Shown here: positions 34,638 through 44,700 of the stretch, piece after piece
Layout: every line of letters begins with the position of its first letter
How positions within the stretch are numbered: position 1 is the stretch's first letter
Source: Membranipora membranacea
Lineage: Eukaryota; Bryozoa; Gymnolaemata; Cheilostomatida; Membraniporidae
Length of the DNA: 64,000 bases
NCBI GenBank assembly: GCA_914767715.1
Contig: OU612073.1
Location: forward strand, 4,466,001-4,530,000
Reading direction: 5' to 3'
Made by a program: the position numbers and the translations under genes
The notes under the pieces: model-generated
Seen by the model: only the letters and a program-made list of their open reading frames with translations
What the model was told of the DNA's origin: nothing
The model's database searches: none

Positions 34638-34976
34638 CATTCCGGAACGAATTACCAATCCAGCATCAAAAGGCGTGTGATACTGAGTGTGACGAAGTTG
34701 GGTTCTAATCAAGATGGCAAGATATAAGGCAGTCCACTCACCATGAAAGTCAGTAGACTAGTGCCCATGTGTATTGTCTTCTCAAGGTTACGGTCAAGTC
34801 AGACTCTGTCATATATAGGTCAGGGTAGGGTGGTAACTCCTTAGTAGTATGAACAGAGAAGACAACTCCAAGATACATGTACAAAGTACATGTACAACAA
34901 CATGACAAAAAACCTTATGATAGGACTACTCCACACTGAGGGCTTTAGAAAACGAGGCACTACTTTAAAAGAGAGA
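34638..34976 (+). other. Remnant where the gypsy integrase core should be
   Basis: Only scraps remain: a CATTCCGG start resembling the first His of the zinc-binding HHCC domain, and near 34905 a short stretch like the end of the core. The DDE catalytic core (expected to take roughly 600-700 bp) is absent; this gap is about 340 bp. Deleted rather than merely mutated. Confidence 0.5.
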
Positions 34977-35222
34977 CTGGGGGGTCTTTCAATTAGAAAC
35001 AGCCAAAATCGCAATATGATCGCTCACTGAGTGAGCGATACCTGCTAGGGGTCTCGCCTTCAGATCGCTCAGTCACTTGATAGAACTATATACATTCCGA
35101 GTGAGCGATTTGGGAGCGATTTTGTCTAATTTGAAGACCAAGTGAGTGATAATTTTGAGCGATGTGATAGTGATAACTTGCTTTAGTAAAGGATCACTCT
35201 TTCTAATTGAAAGACCACCCAG
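34977..35222. mobile_element. MITE with CTGGGGGGTCTTTCAATTAG termini, copy 1
   Basis: 246 bp. The left end CTGGGGGGTCTTTCAATTAG and the right end (complement CTGGGTGGTCTTTCAATTAG) differ by one base over 20. An inverted, full-length second copy lies at 38065-38315. Interior rich in GAGCGAT/ATCGCTC motifs. No clear target duplication. Inserted in the gypsy pol just before the integrase C-terminus. Confidence 0.9.
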
Positions 35223-35585
35223 AAGAGGAACTTTGACAAATCGAGGAGAGCTTCAGATTTCTCAGATTTACAAGAGGGTCAGACAGTATGGGTAAAAATT
35301 AGTTACACAGACAAGGGCAAGAGAGGCATAGTGAAGTACAAGGCCGAAGGACCCGATAGATACTGGATTGAGACAGACAAAAGACTTGTGAGAAGGACTA
35401 GGAAACATTTTCGAATATTGCCGAAGGATGACTCAGAAGGTGGTGATGAGAGTCCTGCAGATAAGGACGACAACCGAGACCAAGAGAGAATAGAGATAGA
35501 ACGGAACATCCAGTCGAGTGCCCCTAGGCCACCAAGTTCAAGGAAAGCTAAGAAGGTCAAAAATCCTGATTATGTGTGGTACTAG
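35223..35585 (+). pseudogene. Gypsy integrase C-terminal domain remnant
   Basis: From 35228 the frame reads FDKSRRASDFSDLQEGQTVW, VKISYTDKGKRGIVKYKAEG, PDRYWIETDKRLVRRTRKHF, then an acidic tail ending at TAG 35583. The 'xYWIETxxxRxxRRxRKH' segment is the usual end of Ty3/gypsy integrases, binding DNA or chromatin. The frame is intact here although the upstream core is missing. Confidence 0.8.
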
Positions 35586-35859
35586 AATCATTTGTGTTGA
35601 GTGGGAGGCATAGCAGAAGGAGTATTAGACAGGAAGGGAATAGATAGGAAGGGAACAGGTCAGATAGGGACCCGAGATAGAGTGCGTAGTATTAGTCAGG
35701 AAGGATAAAAGAGTGAGAAGAATACTAGAATCAAGGTCTAAGGGACATTAGATAGGAACACAAATACACTATAATATATATTTCTACTACCAGGACTGTG
35801 GTATCAATTATATTGTCCACAACAAGGACTATTAATAACAATATAGAAAGAGAGGAGGA
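35586..35859 (+). other. Gypsy 3' untranslated stretch with polypurine tract
   Basis: Purine-rich throughout (AGGAAGGGAA motifs), ending in AGAAAGAGAGGAGGA at 35845-35859, the expected plus-strand primer site immediately before the LTR. Confidence 0.65.
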
Positions 35860-36233
35860 TGTAGTGCAAGATATAATAAACTGCAGGTTGTAAATAAGGA
35901 AGGACAGATAAGAGTGCTGCATAAGAACTCGGGCTAAATCCGGGATGCGCAGGAAGGATGTATTAATAAGCACCAGTCTTAGAGAGAACTGGAGAATGAG
36001 ATAAGACAAAGAAGTTGCACCAATACTGGACACCTCAGCATATCTCATGTAAGCTTGAATACACTGCATAAACCAATTTGTAAAGTTGCAGCCATTTGAT
36101 TGTGTAGCAATAATTGACATGAGAAAAAATAAACATTTTGTGAGAAATGGATTTTTTAGATTGAAATTGTTTGTGTATTTATGAGTTAGCTTCTCATGGT
36201 TAACGAGGCTTTCCTCACAGCTTGGTTGTTGAA
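35860..36233 (+). repeat. Gypsy 3' LTR (about 370 bp)
   Basis: Begins TGTAGTGCAAG directly after the polypurine tract and probably ends near GTTGTTGAAACA (36222-36233), giving TG...CA ends. Contains AATAAA at about 36128. Without a 5' LTR to compare, the right border is a guess. Confidence 0.6.
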
Positions 36234-37144
36234 ACAACTCTGAATTCTGATTGGCTGAACATCAGGATTTTATTGGGCAAAGGTCATTAGCTTTCCTTTC
36301 CTTTCTTTGCCTCAGACAAGGGGACTCTGTACTCTGGAGTACAGAAGCCTTTCACAAGTCAAAACTTATCCCAGTCAAAACTGATCACTTAAACTGAAGT
36401 TTTTAACAATGATATATCCAATTGTTTGCAATGATGGTGACTAAACTTTAAATGGCCAGTTTTTTTCACACCCTATAAACTTGTTCATGTGTGGCTCAAC
36501 ACTTTATCAGGATAGTTGGGAGACATACACAATGAAGCCAATACCAGTTACATAGGAATAAATCAAGAATTTATGAGCATTCGGGAGATATTTTTGTAAC
36601 CAGCGGAAAAAGAGGGAAACAGTGCCATTCCATAGTTCTGTCAGGGTGGGAAAAACCCTGCCCTAATTCAATGGCAGATTTACATATCAAACAATTGTTA
36701 AGGCGAACTGCAATTTAATCTACCACATAACCCACCACCACACACAGACCCTTTAGACCCCTAAACTTGTGTCCGTGATTTGCCTTCATGCACTATAAAG
36801 CTGGTCTCTAAGCCTCTCATTGTAAAATGCATCACTGCCCGGCCGCCAAGCTAGTTTTCAACATTTTCATGCTGGCCCCTTTTGTTGCTGGTACCTGGGA
36901 CTTAATCCCTGGCTGTCAAACCAGCTTCCGTCAAATACGTTAGCTGGTACCAAGGTCTTCTTAGCATTTGTGAAAATAAAGGTGTATAACATCACAACTC
37001 ATTTTGGTCAACAGCTGGAGGAGGAGGAAGAGGGAGTAGCATCAGATATTGGTATATATTGCGTTTATGATTTTCCAGAAGAGAAGTGATATAATTTAGA
37101 TTTGACAGATGGTGTTTGAGAATCAGTCACATACCAATGTTCAG
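36234..37144. other. Intergenic, no gene seen
   Basis: Low-complexity TTTCCTTTCCTTTC at about 36291 and simple AT-rich sequence. No exon, RNA gene or repeat recognised. Confidence 0.4.
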
Positions 37145-37495
37145 TAAGATGCTCAACTCGGTGAGATAAACACTTTCGCGCGTTTATACACAACTTTAGG
37201 TCATTGAATCGTTGGTATCCGATCGCCGTCACCGCCACCGCCACCGCCACCGTCAAGTTTGGTGAGACGGAGTGAATCCTGGTATCCAAAATTGTGATTT
37301 TCCGGCCCAAATGGTGTTTTGACATGTTTTTCGTTTGGGCAACTCCGAATTATTGTACAAATTAGGTTATAGCTTCGCCAATTTTTGACAGATTGTCCCG
37401 ATTTTTTGCGCCAAAACATCCGCAGCACAAAGTTGAGACTTAATAGGTCCTTTAAATTTCTGTAGCTCAATGGAAAATTTGAAAGTTTTTCGAAA
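37145..37495 (-). repeat. Isolated, inverted, interrupted relic of the 186-bp satellite
   Basis: GATGCTCAACTCGGTGAGAT and AAACACTTTCGCGCGTTT (37150-37188) are the complement of the satellite segment with one mismatch over about 38 bases. After about 170 bp of unrelated sequence containing a (CACCGC)-like run, similarity resumes at 37362: TTATAGCTTCGCCAATTTTT and TGTCCCGATTTTTTGCG, then AATTTGAAAGTTTTT near 37475. Together they cover one monomer in the orientation opposite to the main array, 4.3 kb before the array starts. The second part is roughly 70-75 percent similar by eye. Confidence 0.75.
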
Positions 37496-37565
37496 AATAA
37501 TTGTTTGTCATTGCTCGTCTTCCGTAGTGGTCTACAGAAGAGGAGCAATGACAAACAATTATTTT
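37494..37565. repeat. 72-nt hairpin, 29-bp stem with one mismatch
   Basis: AATAATTGTTTGTCATTGCT at 37496-37515 pairs with the complement at 37544-37563; the full arms are 37494-37522 and 37537-37565, around the loop CGTAGTGGTCTACA. It directly adjoins the satellite relic. It could be a palindromic micro-insertion or a hairpin RNA precursor; there is no expression evidence. Confidence 0.85.
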
Positions 37566-37967
37566 CATTTTGCCCAAGAAAAAAAATTTGTGTCATCCCT
37601 CGGCTATGCTATTTGCCCAGGCTCTGACACGGAAAATTTTGATAATCAGCAGGTAAAAAACATGCATGTCAGTACTTGGCTATACGTAGATAAAGGGTAA
37701 CTACCAGTCAGAATGAGTTAGCCTAGTCTGAGTAAGAGCTATTACACGATCGGCAACAGGTGCAGTGGGCGTGTCTTTTCTTGGCGGCAATGACAGAGTC
37801 ACTCAGTTCTCTGAAAGTTGGCGGTAGCTTAGCATCTCAATGTAGATAGTAATAGTATATAGCTTCATTCAGTGAGATCACAGCCATCGTTAGGTTGTAG
37901 TCTGCATTACATTTCAAATGAGCTGTCAATATTTATTTTTTAAGCCTAAGCAGGATAAGCCAAGAAG

Positions 37968-38597
37968 ATGAGGAGCTGGGAGTTCTATGAACGGAATCAG
38001 ACTATGTACAGTCCAACACACAGTGTCAAGACCCCAGTAAGAGGCACAGGGTGTCTGAATCTCCCAGGGGGGGTCTTTCAATTAGAAAGAGCGATCCTTT
38101 ACTAAAGCAAGTTATCACTATCACATCGCTCAAAATTATCATTCACTTGGTCTTTAAATTAGACAAAATCGCTCCCAAATCGCTCACTCGGAATGTATAT
38201 AGTTCTATCAAGTGACTGAGCTATCTGAAAGCGAGACCCTTAGCAGGTATCGCTCACTCAGTGAGTAAGTGATCAGATTGTGATTTTTGCTGTTTCTAAT
38301 TGAAAGACCCCCCTGCTTTGTTCATAATTTAGTTCTTTGTTCTTATCTCAATTATCTTTCTTTGACAAAATCCTTTCCACATATTTCAACAGCCAAATCA
38401 ATCCGCATTCCTTTTCCTGTGTTTTTTGATCATTGTATAGTTCTATTTTCTTTCAACAGGAACCTGCTAAAATAGCTGAAATTACAGCAAGGAGAAACCC
38501 TTCCATCCATGCAAGCACTTACCCTGCTGCCTCTTGTCCAGCAGCACCAGGAATCACCAAACAGAAACAGGAAGCAACCAGAGACTTAATCAGCTGA
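37968..38597 (+). CDS. Possible two-exon small gene, unknown function (68 residues)
   Basis: I do not recognise this protein. Exon 1 37968-38036 (ATG preceded by an in-frame TAA at 37956; donor GTAAGA) and exon 2 38460-38597 (acceptor TTTCTTTCAACAG; stop TGA 38595) join in phase 0 to give 68 residues. It begins MRSWEFYERNQTMYSPTHSV and includes the Ala/Pro/Cys-rich TYPAASCPAAPG, ending in a charged tail. No signal peptide or membrane segment. A good acceptor (TTTATTTTTTAAG, 37941-37953) upstream of exon 1 suggests a 5' UTR exon. The intron contains the second CTGGGGGG MITE. Support is only splice-site quality, phase match and protein-like composition; it may be a chance pair. Confidence 0.4.
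38065..38315. mobile_element. MITE with CAGGGGGGGTCTTTCAATTA termini, copy 2 (inverted)
   Basis: 251 bp, the reverse complement of the element at 34977-35222 along its whole length (shared GCGATCCTTTACTAAAGCAA, CGCTCCCAAATCGCTCACTC). Ends ATTGAAAGACCCCCCTG. About 85-90 percent similar by eye, with small indels. Lies in the intron of the putative small gene. Confidence 0.9.
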
Positions 38598-41296
38598 AGA
38601 TAGCGCATTCCTAACAGATTTCCAAAGTAGCAATCAATGTTTGCGGAAGGTAAGGATACTGCGCTGAAAATATTACATTGGAGACTCATTTGTGGGCTCA
38701 AACTTTGCTTGGGTCACTGCACTGGTAGTGAAATTCCATTTTCATTAACCTAACCAAACCAGTGTTGGGTTAGGTCAGGGTTTCAATGATGGAATGTCAT
38801 TTTCAGCAACCAAAGCAAACCATGAGTTGAGCATTCAAACTAGTGTATACTGTATATTCTGACGCCTTATCATAATTCTTAATTTGATGGCGATGATAAT
38901 TATGATTGTTTTACTATCAGGGTACAATGTGGTGGAGTTTTGTTTATGTTGAAATAGTTCAGCAGTTTCACATGGAGTGTTTATTCCAGGTTTCAAGAAG
39001 TATATTATACACTTATTTGAAGCATTTTATACTGTTCTTTGAGGCTGAAGCAAACAGGCCCATGAAAATAGCTCGAAATCAACCTTATCAAAAGGTTCAA
39101 GCAAGACAAAGCAGGTTAGTTATAGTATGATGGGTGTGCAATGATTGCGTATTAAAGCATCTATTAGAAATAAAACAATTCTTAGCCCTAGCATTCTGTC
39201 CATGCTCTAACCACACAACCCCTATTTTTACACTATTCAGTTAATTCATTGGGACTAAGCAGAAAATCAAAATTTGGGAATTTGTCTTTGGTACTAGTAC
39301 TACCCCTTTATCACTTACAGATAAAATCTTGGGGACTGGGGCCTTCAGGTAATCTCTAAACATACGGCTAGGCATAGATATACTTATGTTTGTTTGCGAT
39401 ATTAATTAGTTGTATTAGCAAACTCAATCAGGGTGCTTGGTCACTGGGTGCAGGCCCCAGAGAACTGGGAATAACGTTCATTGCGTAAGGCAGCCCTCGC
39501 ACCCTGTATTGCTATGCCTAATCCTGTATGTGGTCCCGAGATTGTCATTCTGTGAGAGTGCAATGAACTGGGGACAGATTTGGGCTGTTTTTTGTGAGAA
39601 GAGTAAGGTATTGGGATTATTTTTCCTCATTATATTTTGAAGAATGACCACTGTGCGGAAGTTAACCTGATGTTGAACAGTGATGGTGAACTGAGGGTGA
39701 TTGATCAATAGCGTGTAAATAGACTTATATTTTCCTGTACTGTAACAATGTTCGTATGTGTCTCCATTTCAAGCGGTTCCGAAATCAACATAACCAGATT
39801 TACAGAACCTAATTTTGTTACAGTTAGAATACTCAGCAAGAACTCAATACTTTACTGTACTTATCATAAGCACCGTCAAGTTTGGAGTTTCTTTGTATGA
39901 AATTTGTCATTGTTCAGCCAAAATTAACCATGTGAAGTGTGATATATACCCAAAAAGAAACCACATATAATCCAGGAAAATTTATGATGACATGAGTTTT
40001 ATCATGTTGCGTTTATTTATTGTTTTAGGCAGCACGAAAAAGACATTGGAATGTGATTGCTGGCTTTTTCATTAACAGGCCTTGACCATGAAGGGTGCAA
40101 GTAATTTACTGAATGTATGTCACACCCAGCCAATGTATGTTTTGAACAGCCAGTTTGTTGGATAGAACTAAGTTTAAAAAAAACCAATTATTAGATGGTA
40201 CTGCAATAAAACTCAAAGACAAAAGCTCATCATTAGTTGTTACCTGTCTTCTATTGATGGCAATGTTTATGGAAAGTCTTTATACAAGGCCCTCAGTAAA
40301 AGGCATACAATCTGATTACAATGATGTTTATTGATCTTTTCTGTTGATTATTTTTTGTCAGGTTTTCACAACTTATGTGCTGTATCCGTATGTAAATTGT
40401 AATATCATTGACTATTATTTCAAGTTCCACCTTAAGTTTTACTACCTCAAGAAATGAAAATGAGTCCCTCAACTCCTTGGATGCGCTACCAAGTAGCAAA
40501 TGGCGCCTTAACTCAACTTAATCTCTCTCGATTACAATGGGGATGTAACGGCATATCCCGGATCTCTGCTAATAGTTGCACGGCTATGCACCTATGAGAA
40601 AAATCATGTTTTGGCTTTGGATCTGCCATGTTTTTCCTATTTTGAAGACTGAAAATGTTTCATATTTCGCTAAAGGTATCTGTCTGTGAGTGTTTTTGCT
40701 TCCATTGGCATTCCTCTAAATTATAAATAGTGACCTATATTTGAATCAAGCCCCCGATTCAGTTTGGTAACAGGTAGCAGAAGAATACACAATTGTTGAT
40801 TGGATTTTCAAGAAAAAATAGAGATATGATAACATCAGATCAGAAAAAAAGAAATGGGTAGGACACACCATTCAATTGGTCTCATACATGACAAGTTGGT
40901 AGACCCAGAAATCAGGAGGTCTCCGCGGACAAACTCCCGTCCCGGAGTACCACTCAGCGCGTCCCGCAGCGAAGATGTAATTTGGCCCTAGTTGTCATTT
41001 ATTTTAAGCCAACACTAGAGCGTTCATATTATGAGATGCCTACTTTTACAAATTATATTGTTGCACTTTATCCGAACGAGGAGAGATAGTATGTTAATAG
41101 GCAATTATCTAGGTATATGTACTGTGGGTGTAGGAAAGCAGCTTAAAAAGTCTTCTGGGTGAAGGAAGCTGAAAAAAAGGAGGAAAAAGGGAGATAGGGA
41201 GGAGGTGGAAAATACCCCTAAAAACTGGGAGGCTCCCTACCAAAAAGGGAGACTTGTCAGGTATGATTGGTCTATGGTCTAGCTCTAGCTCTTTAA
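38598..41296. other. Mostly empty; one weak exon candidate
   Basis: No recognised gene. 39044-39114 looks like a possible plus-strand internal exon (acceptor CTTTGAG, donor GTTAGT) reading AEANRPMKIARNQPYQKVQA, but with no partner exons found I do not call it. CpG-containing sequence near 40920-40975 precedes a drop into low-complexity DNA. 41157-41230 is purine-rich. Confidence 0.35.
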
Positions 41297-41428
41297 CGAG
41301 GGCAACTTTTGTCATAAAAAAATATGCCTAACGGAGGGTAAAAAAATTAAAAAGCCAACGGAATTCTTTCAAACTCTGACCGTTTGATGGCCTTATTGGC
41401 ATCATTCAAATTCCAGAATATGAAGATC
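41297..41428 (+). repeat. Satellite-edge direct repeat, copy 1
   Basis: CGAGGGCAACTTTTGTCATA, ACGGAGGG, AAATTAAAAAGCCAACG, CAAACTCTGACC, GATGGCCTTATTGGC, CCAGAATATGA: the same ordered landmarks occur at 41650-41783. Confidence 0.85.
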
Positions 41429-41531
41429 CTACAATAAAGAGACTGGGAATGAGAGCAACTTTAAAATTCAAAAAAATTACCAAGGGGGACCCTTGGCGTT
41501 TTTTATGGCCAGTTTCAAACTTAGATTTCCT

Positions 41532-41561
41532 CCTAACCTAACCTAACCTAACCTAACCTAA
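41532..41561 (+). repeat. (CCTAA)6 microsatellite
   Basis: Six perfect CCTAA units, the complement of TTAGG, a telomere repeat of arthropods. Thirty bases is short enough to be an ordinary microsatellite. Confidence 0.95.
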
Positions 41562-41649
41562 CTCTAAACTGTGGAGAAATTCATGCTGACATTGGAACTG
41601 AAACCCGTTTGGGGCGCAGCTCTTAGTTTGGCGTCAGCAAAATTTTTAG

Positions 41650-41783
41650 CGAGGGCCACTTTTGACATAAAAAAAACATGCAAAACGGAGGGAAAAGAAA
41701 TTAAAAAGCCATCGAATTTCTTCCAAACTCTGACCAGTTGATGGCCTTAATTGCCTTATTCTAATTTCAGAATATGATCTTTT
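41650..41783 (+). repeat. Satellite-edge direct repeat, copy 2, fused to the array
   Basis: Second copy of 41297-41428. Its last part (CTTATTCTAATTTCAG, GATCTTTTGGCGC) aligns with the satellite segment CTTATTCTGACTCAG ... TCTTTTGCCGC, so it grades into the first monomer. Confidence 0.8.
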
Positions 41784-44700
41784 GGCGCTAATATCGGGAC
41801 GTTCGGACAAAATTTGGCGAAGTTATAGGCAAAAACGTCGTTAAATCGCGGGAAAGTGTTTATCTCACTGAGTTGAGCATCATGGTGAAAAAAATGCGGA
41901 TTTTGAAAAAACTTTCAGATTTCAAACTGAAACACATATTCAGACTCAGCTTTTCGCTGCAAGTCTAATGGCGCAAATATCGGGACGATCGGACAAAAAT
42001 TGGCGAAGTTATAGGCAAAAACGTCGTTAAATCGCGCGAAAGTGTTTATCTCACTGAGTTGAGCATCTTGGTGAAAAAAATGCGGATTTTGAAAAAACTT
42101 TCAAATTTCAAACTGAAACACATATTCAGACTCAGCTTTTCGCTGCGAGTCTAATGGCGCAAATATCGGGATGATCGGACATAAATTGGCGAAATTATAG
42201 GCAAAAACGTTGTTAAATCGCGCGAAAGTGTTTATCTCACTGAGTTGAGCATCTTGGTGAAAAAAATGCGGATTTTGAAAAAACTTTCAAATTTCAAACT
42301 GAAACACATATTCAGACTCAACTTTTCGCTGCGAGTCTAATGGCGCAAATATCGGGACGATCGGACAAAATTTGGCGAAGTTATAGCCAAAAACGTCGTT
42401 ATATCGCGCGAAAGTGTTTATCTCACTGAGTTGAGCATCTTGGTGAAAAAAATGCGGATTTTGAAAAAACTTTCAAATTTCAAATTGAAACACTTATTCT
42501 GACTCAATTTCTCGCTGCGAGTCTTTTGCCGCAAATATCGGGATGATCGGACCAAAATTGGCGAAGTTATAGCGAAAAAAGTCGTAAAAACGCGCGAAAG
42601 TGTTTATCTCACTGAGTTGAGCATCTTGGTGAAAAAAATGCGCATTTTGAAAAAACTTTCAAATTTCAAATTGAAACACTTATTCTGACTCAGTTTCTCG
42701 CTGCGAGTCTAATGCCGCAAATATCGGGACGATCGGACCAAAATTGGCGAAGTTATAGCGAAAAAAGGCGTAAAAACGCGCGAAAGTGTTTATCTCACTG
42801 AGTTGAGCATCTTGGTGAAAAAAATGCGCATTTTGAAAAAACTTTCAAATTTCAAATTGAAACACTTATTCTGACTCAATTTCTCGCTGCGAGTCTTTTG
42901 CCGCAAATATCGGGATGATCGGACCAAAATTGGCGAAGTTATAGCGAAAAAAGTCGTAAAAACGCGCGAAAGTGTTTATCTCACTGAGTTGAGCATCTTG
43001 GTGAAAAAAATGCGCATTTTGAAAAAACTTTCAAATTTCAAATTGAAACACTTATTCTGACTCAGTTTCTCGCTGCGAGTCTAATGCCGCAAATATCGGG
43101 ACGATCGGAGCAAAATTGGCGAAGTTATAGCGAAAAAAGGCGTAAAAACGCGCGAAAGTGTTTATCTCACTGAGTTGAGCATCTTGGTGAAAAAAATGCG
43201 CATTTTGAAAAAACTTTCAAATTTCAAATTGAAACACTTATTCTGACTCAGTTTCTCGCTGCGAGTCTAATGCCGCAAATATCGGGACAATCGGACCAAA
43301 ATTGGCGAAGTTATAGCGAAAAAAGTCGTAAAAACGCGCGAAAGTGTTTATCTCACTGAGTTGAGCATCTTGGTGAAAAAAATGCGCATTTTGAAAAAAC
43401 TTTCAAATTTCAAATTGAAACACTTATTCTGACTCAGTTTCTCGCTGCGAGTCTAATGCCGCAAATATCGGGACGATCGGACCAAAATTGGCGAAGTTAT
43501 AGGCAAAAACGTCGTTAAATCGCGCGAAAGTGTTTATCTCACTGAGTTGAGCATCTTGGTGAAAAAAATGCGGATTTTGAAAAAACTTTCAAATTTCAAA
43601 CTGAAACACATATTCAGACTCAGCTTTTCGCTGCGAGTCTAATGCCGCAAAATATCGGGATGATCGGACATAAATTGGCGAAATTATAGGCAAAAAAGTC
43701 GTAAAAACGCGCGAAAGTGTTTATCTCACTGAGTTGAGCATCTTGGTGAAAAAAATGCGCATTTTGAAAAAACTTTCAAATTTCAAATTGAAACACTTAT
43801 TCTGACTCAGTTTCTCGCTGCGAGTCTTTTGCCGCAAATATCGGGATGATCGGACCAAAATTGGCGAAGTTATAGCGAAAAAAGTCGTAAAAACGCGCGA
43901 AAGTGTTTATCTCACTGAGTTGAGCATCTTGGTGAAAAAAATGCGCATTTTGAAAAAACTTTTAAATTTCAAATTGAAACACTTATTCTGACTCAGTTTC
44001 TCGCTGCGAGTGTAATGCCGCAAATATCGGGACGATCGGACCAAAATTGGCGAAGTTATAGCGAAAAAAGTCGTAAAAACGCGCGAAAGTGTTTATCTCA
44101 CTGAGTTGAGCATCTTGGTGAAAAAAATGCGCATTTTGAAAAAACTTTCAAATTTCAAATTGAAACACTTATTCTGACTCAGTTTCTCGCTGCGAGTCTT
44201 TTGCCGCAAATATCGGGATGATCGGAGCAAAATTTGCGAAGTTATAGCGAAAAAAGTCGTAAAAACGCGCGAAAGTGTTTATCTCACTGAGTTGAGCATC
44301 TTATTGAAAAAAATGCGCATTTTGAAAAAACTTTCAAATTTCAAATTGAAACACTTATTTTGACTCAGTTTCTCGCTGCGAGTCTAATGCCGCAAATATC
44401 GGGACGATCGGACCAAAATTGGCGAAGTTATAGCGAAAAAAGTCGTAAAAACGCGCGAAAGTGTTTATCTCACTGAGTTGAGCATCTTGGTGAAAAAAAT
44501 GCGCATTTTGAAAAAACTTTCAAATTTCAAATTGAAACACTTATTCTGACTCAGTTTCTCGCTGCGAGTCTAATGCCGCAAATATCGGGACGATCGGACC
44601 AAAATTGGCGAAGTTATAGCGAAAAAAGTCGTAAAAACGCGCGAAAGTGTTTATCTCACTGAGTTGAGCATCTTGGTGAAAAAAATGCGCATTTTGAAAA

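Larger units (their letters stand above)
31798..36233 (+). mobile_element. Decayed Ty3/gypsy LTR retrotransposon lacking its 5' LTR
   Basis: Order gag, zinc knuckles, protease, RT, RNase H, (integrase core missing), integrase C-terminus, polypurine tract, 3' LTR: the Ty3/gypsy arrangement. It begins directly at the DIRS right end; no 5' LTR or primer-binding site is visible. Frameshifts, stops, a 246-bp MITE insertion and loss of the integrase core make it dead. There is no envelope-like gene between pol and the LTR. Confidence 0.88.

Noticed and set aside
35731-36237. 168-residue minus-strand open frame
   Set aside because: Antisense to the gypsy 3' region and LTR; no domain, composition not protein-like.
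37065-37700. Open frames of 76-131 residues near 37.1-37.7 kb
   Set aside because: They cover the satellite relic, a (CACCGC) run (giving Gly or Val/Ala strings) and the hairpin; no protein family fits.
41532-41561. Telomere or telomere-fusion site
   Set aside because: Only six CCTAA units, in the middle of other sequence; a microsatellite is the simpler reading.
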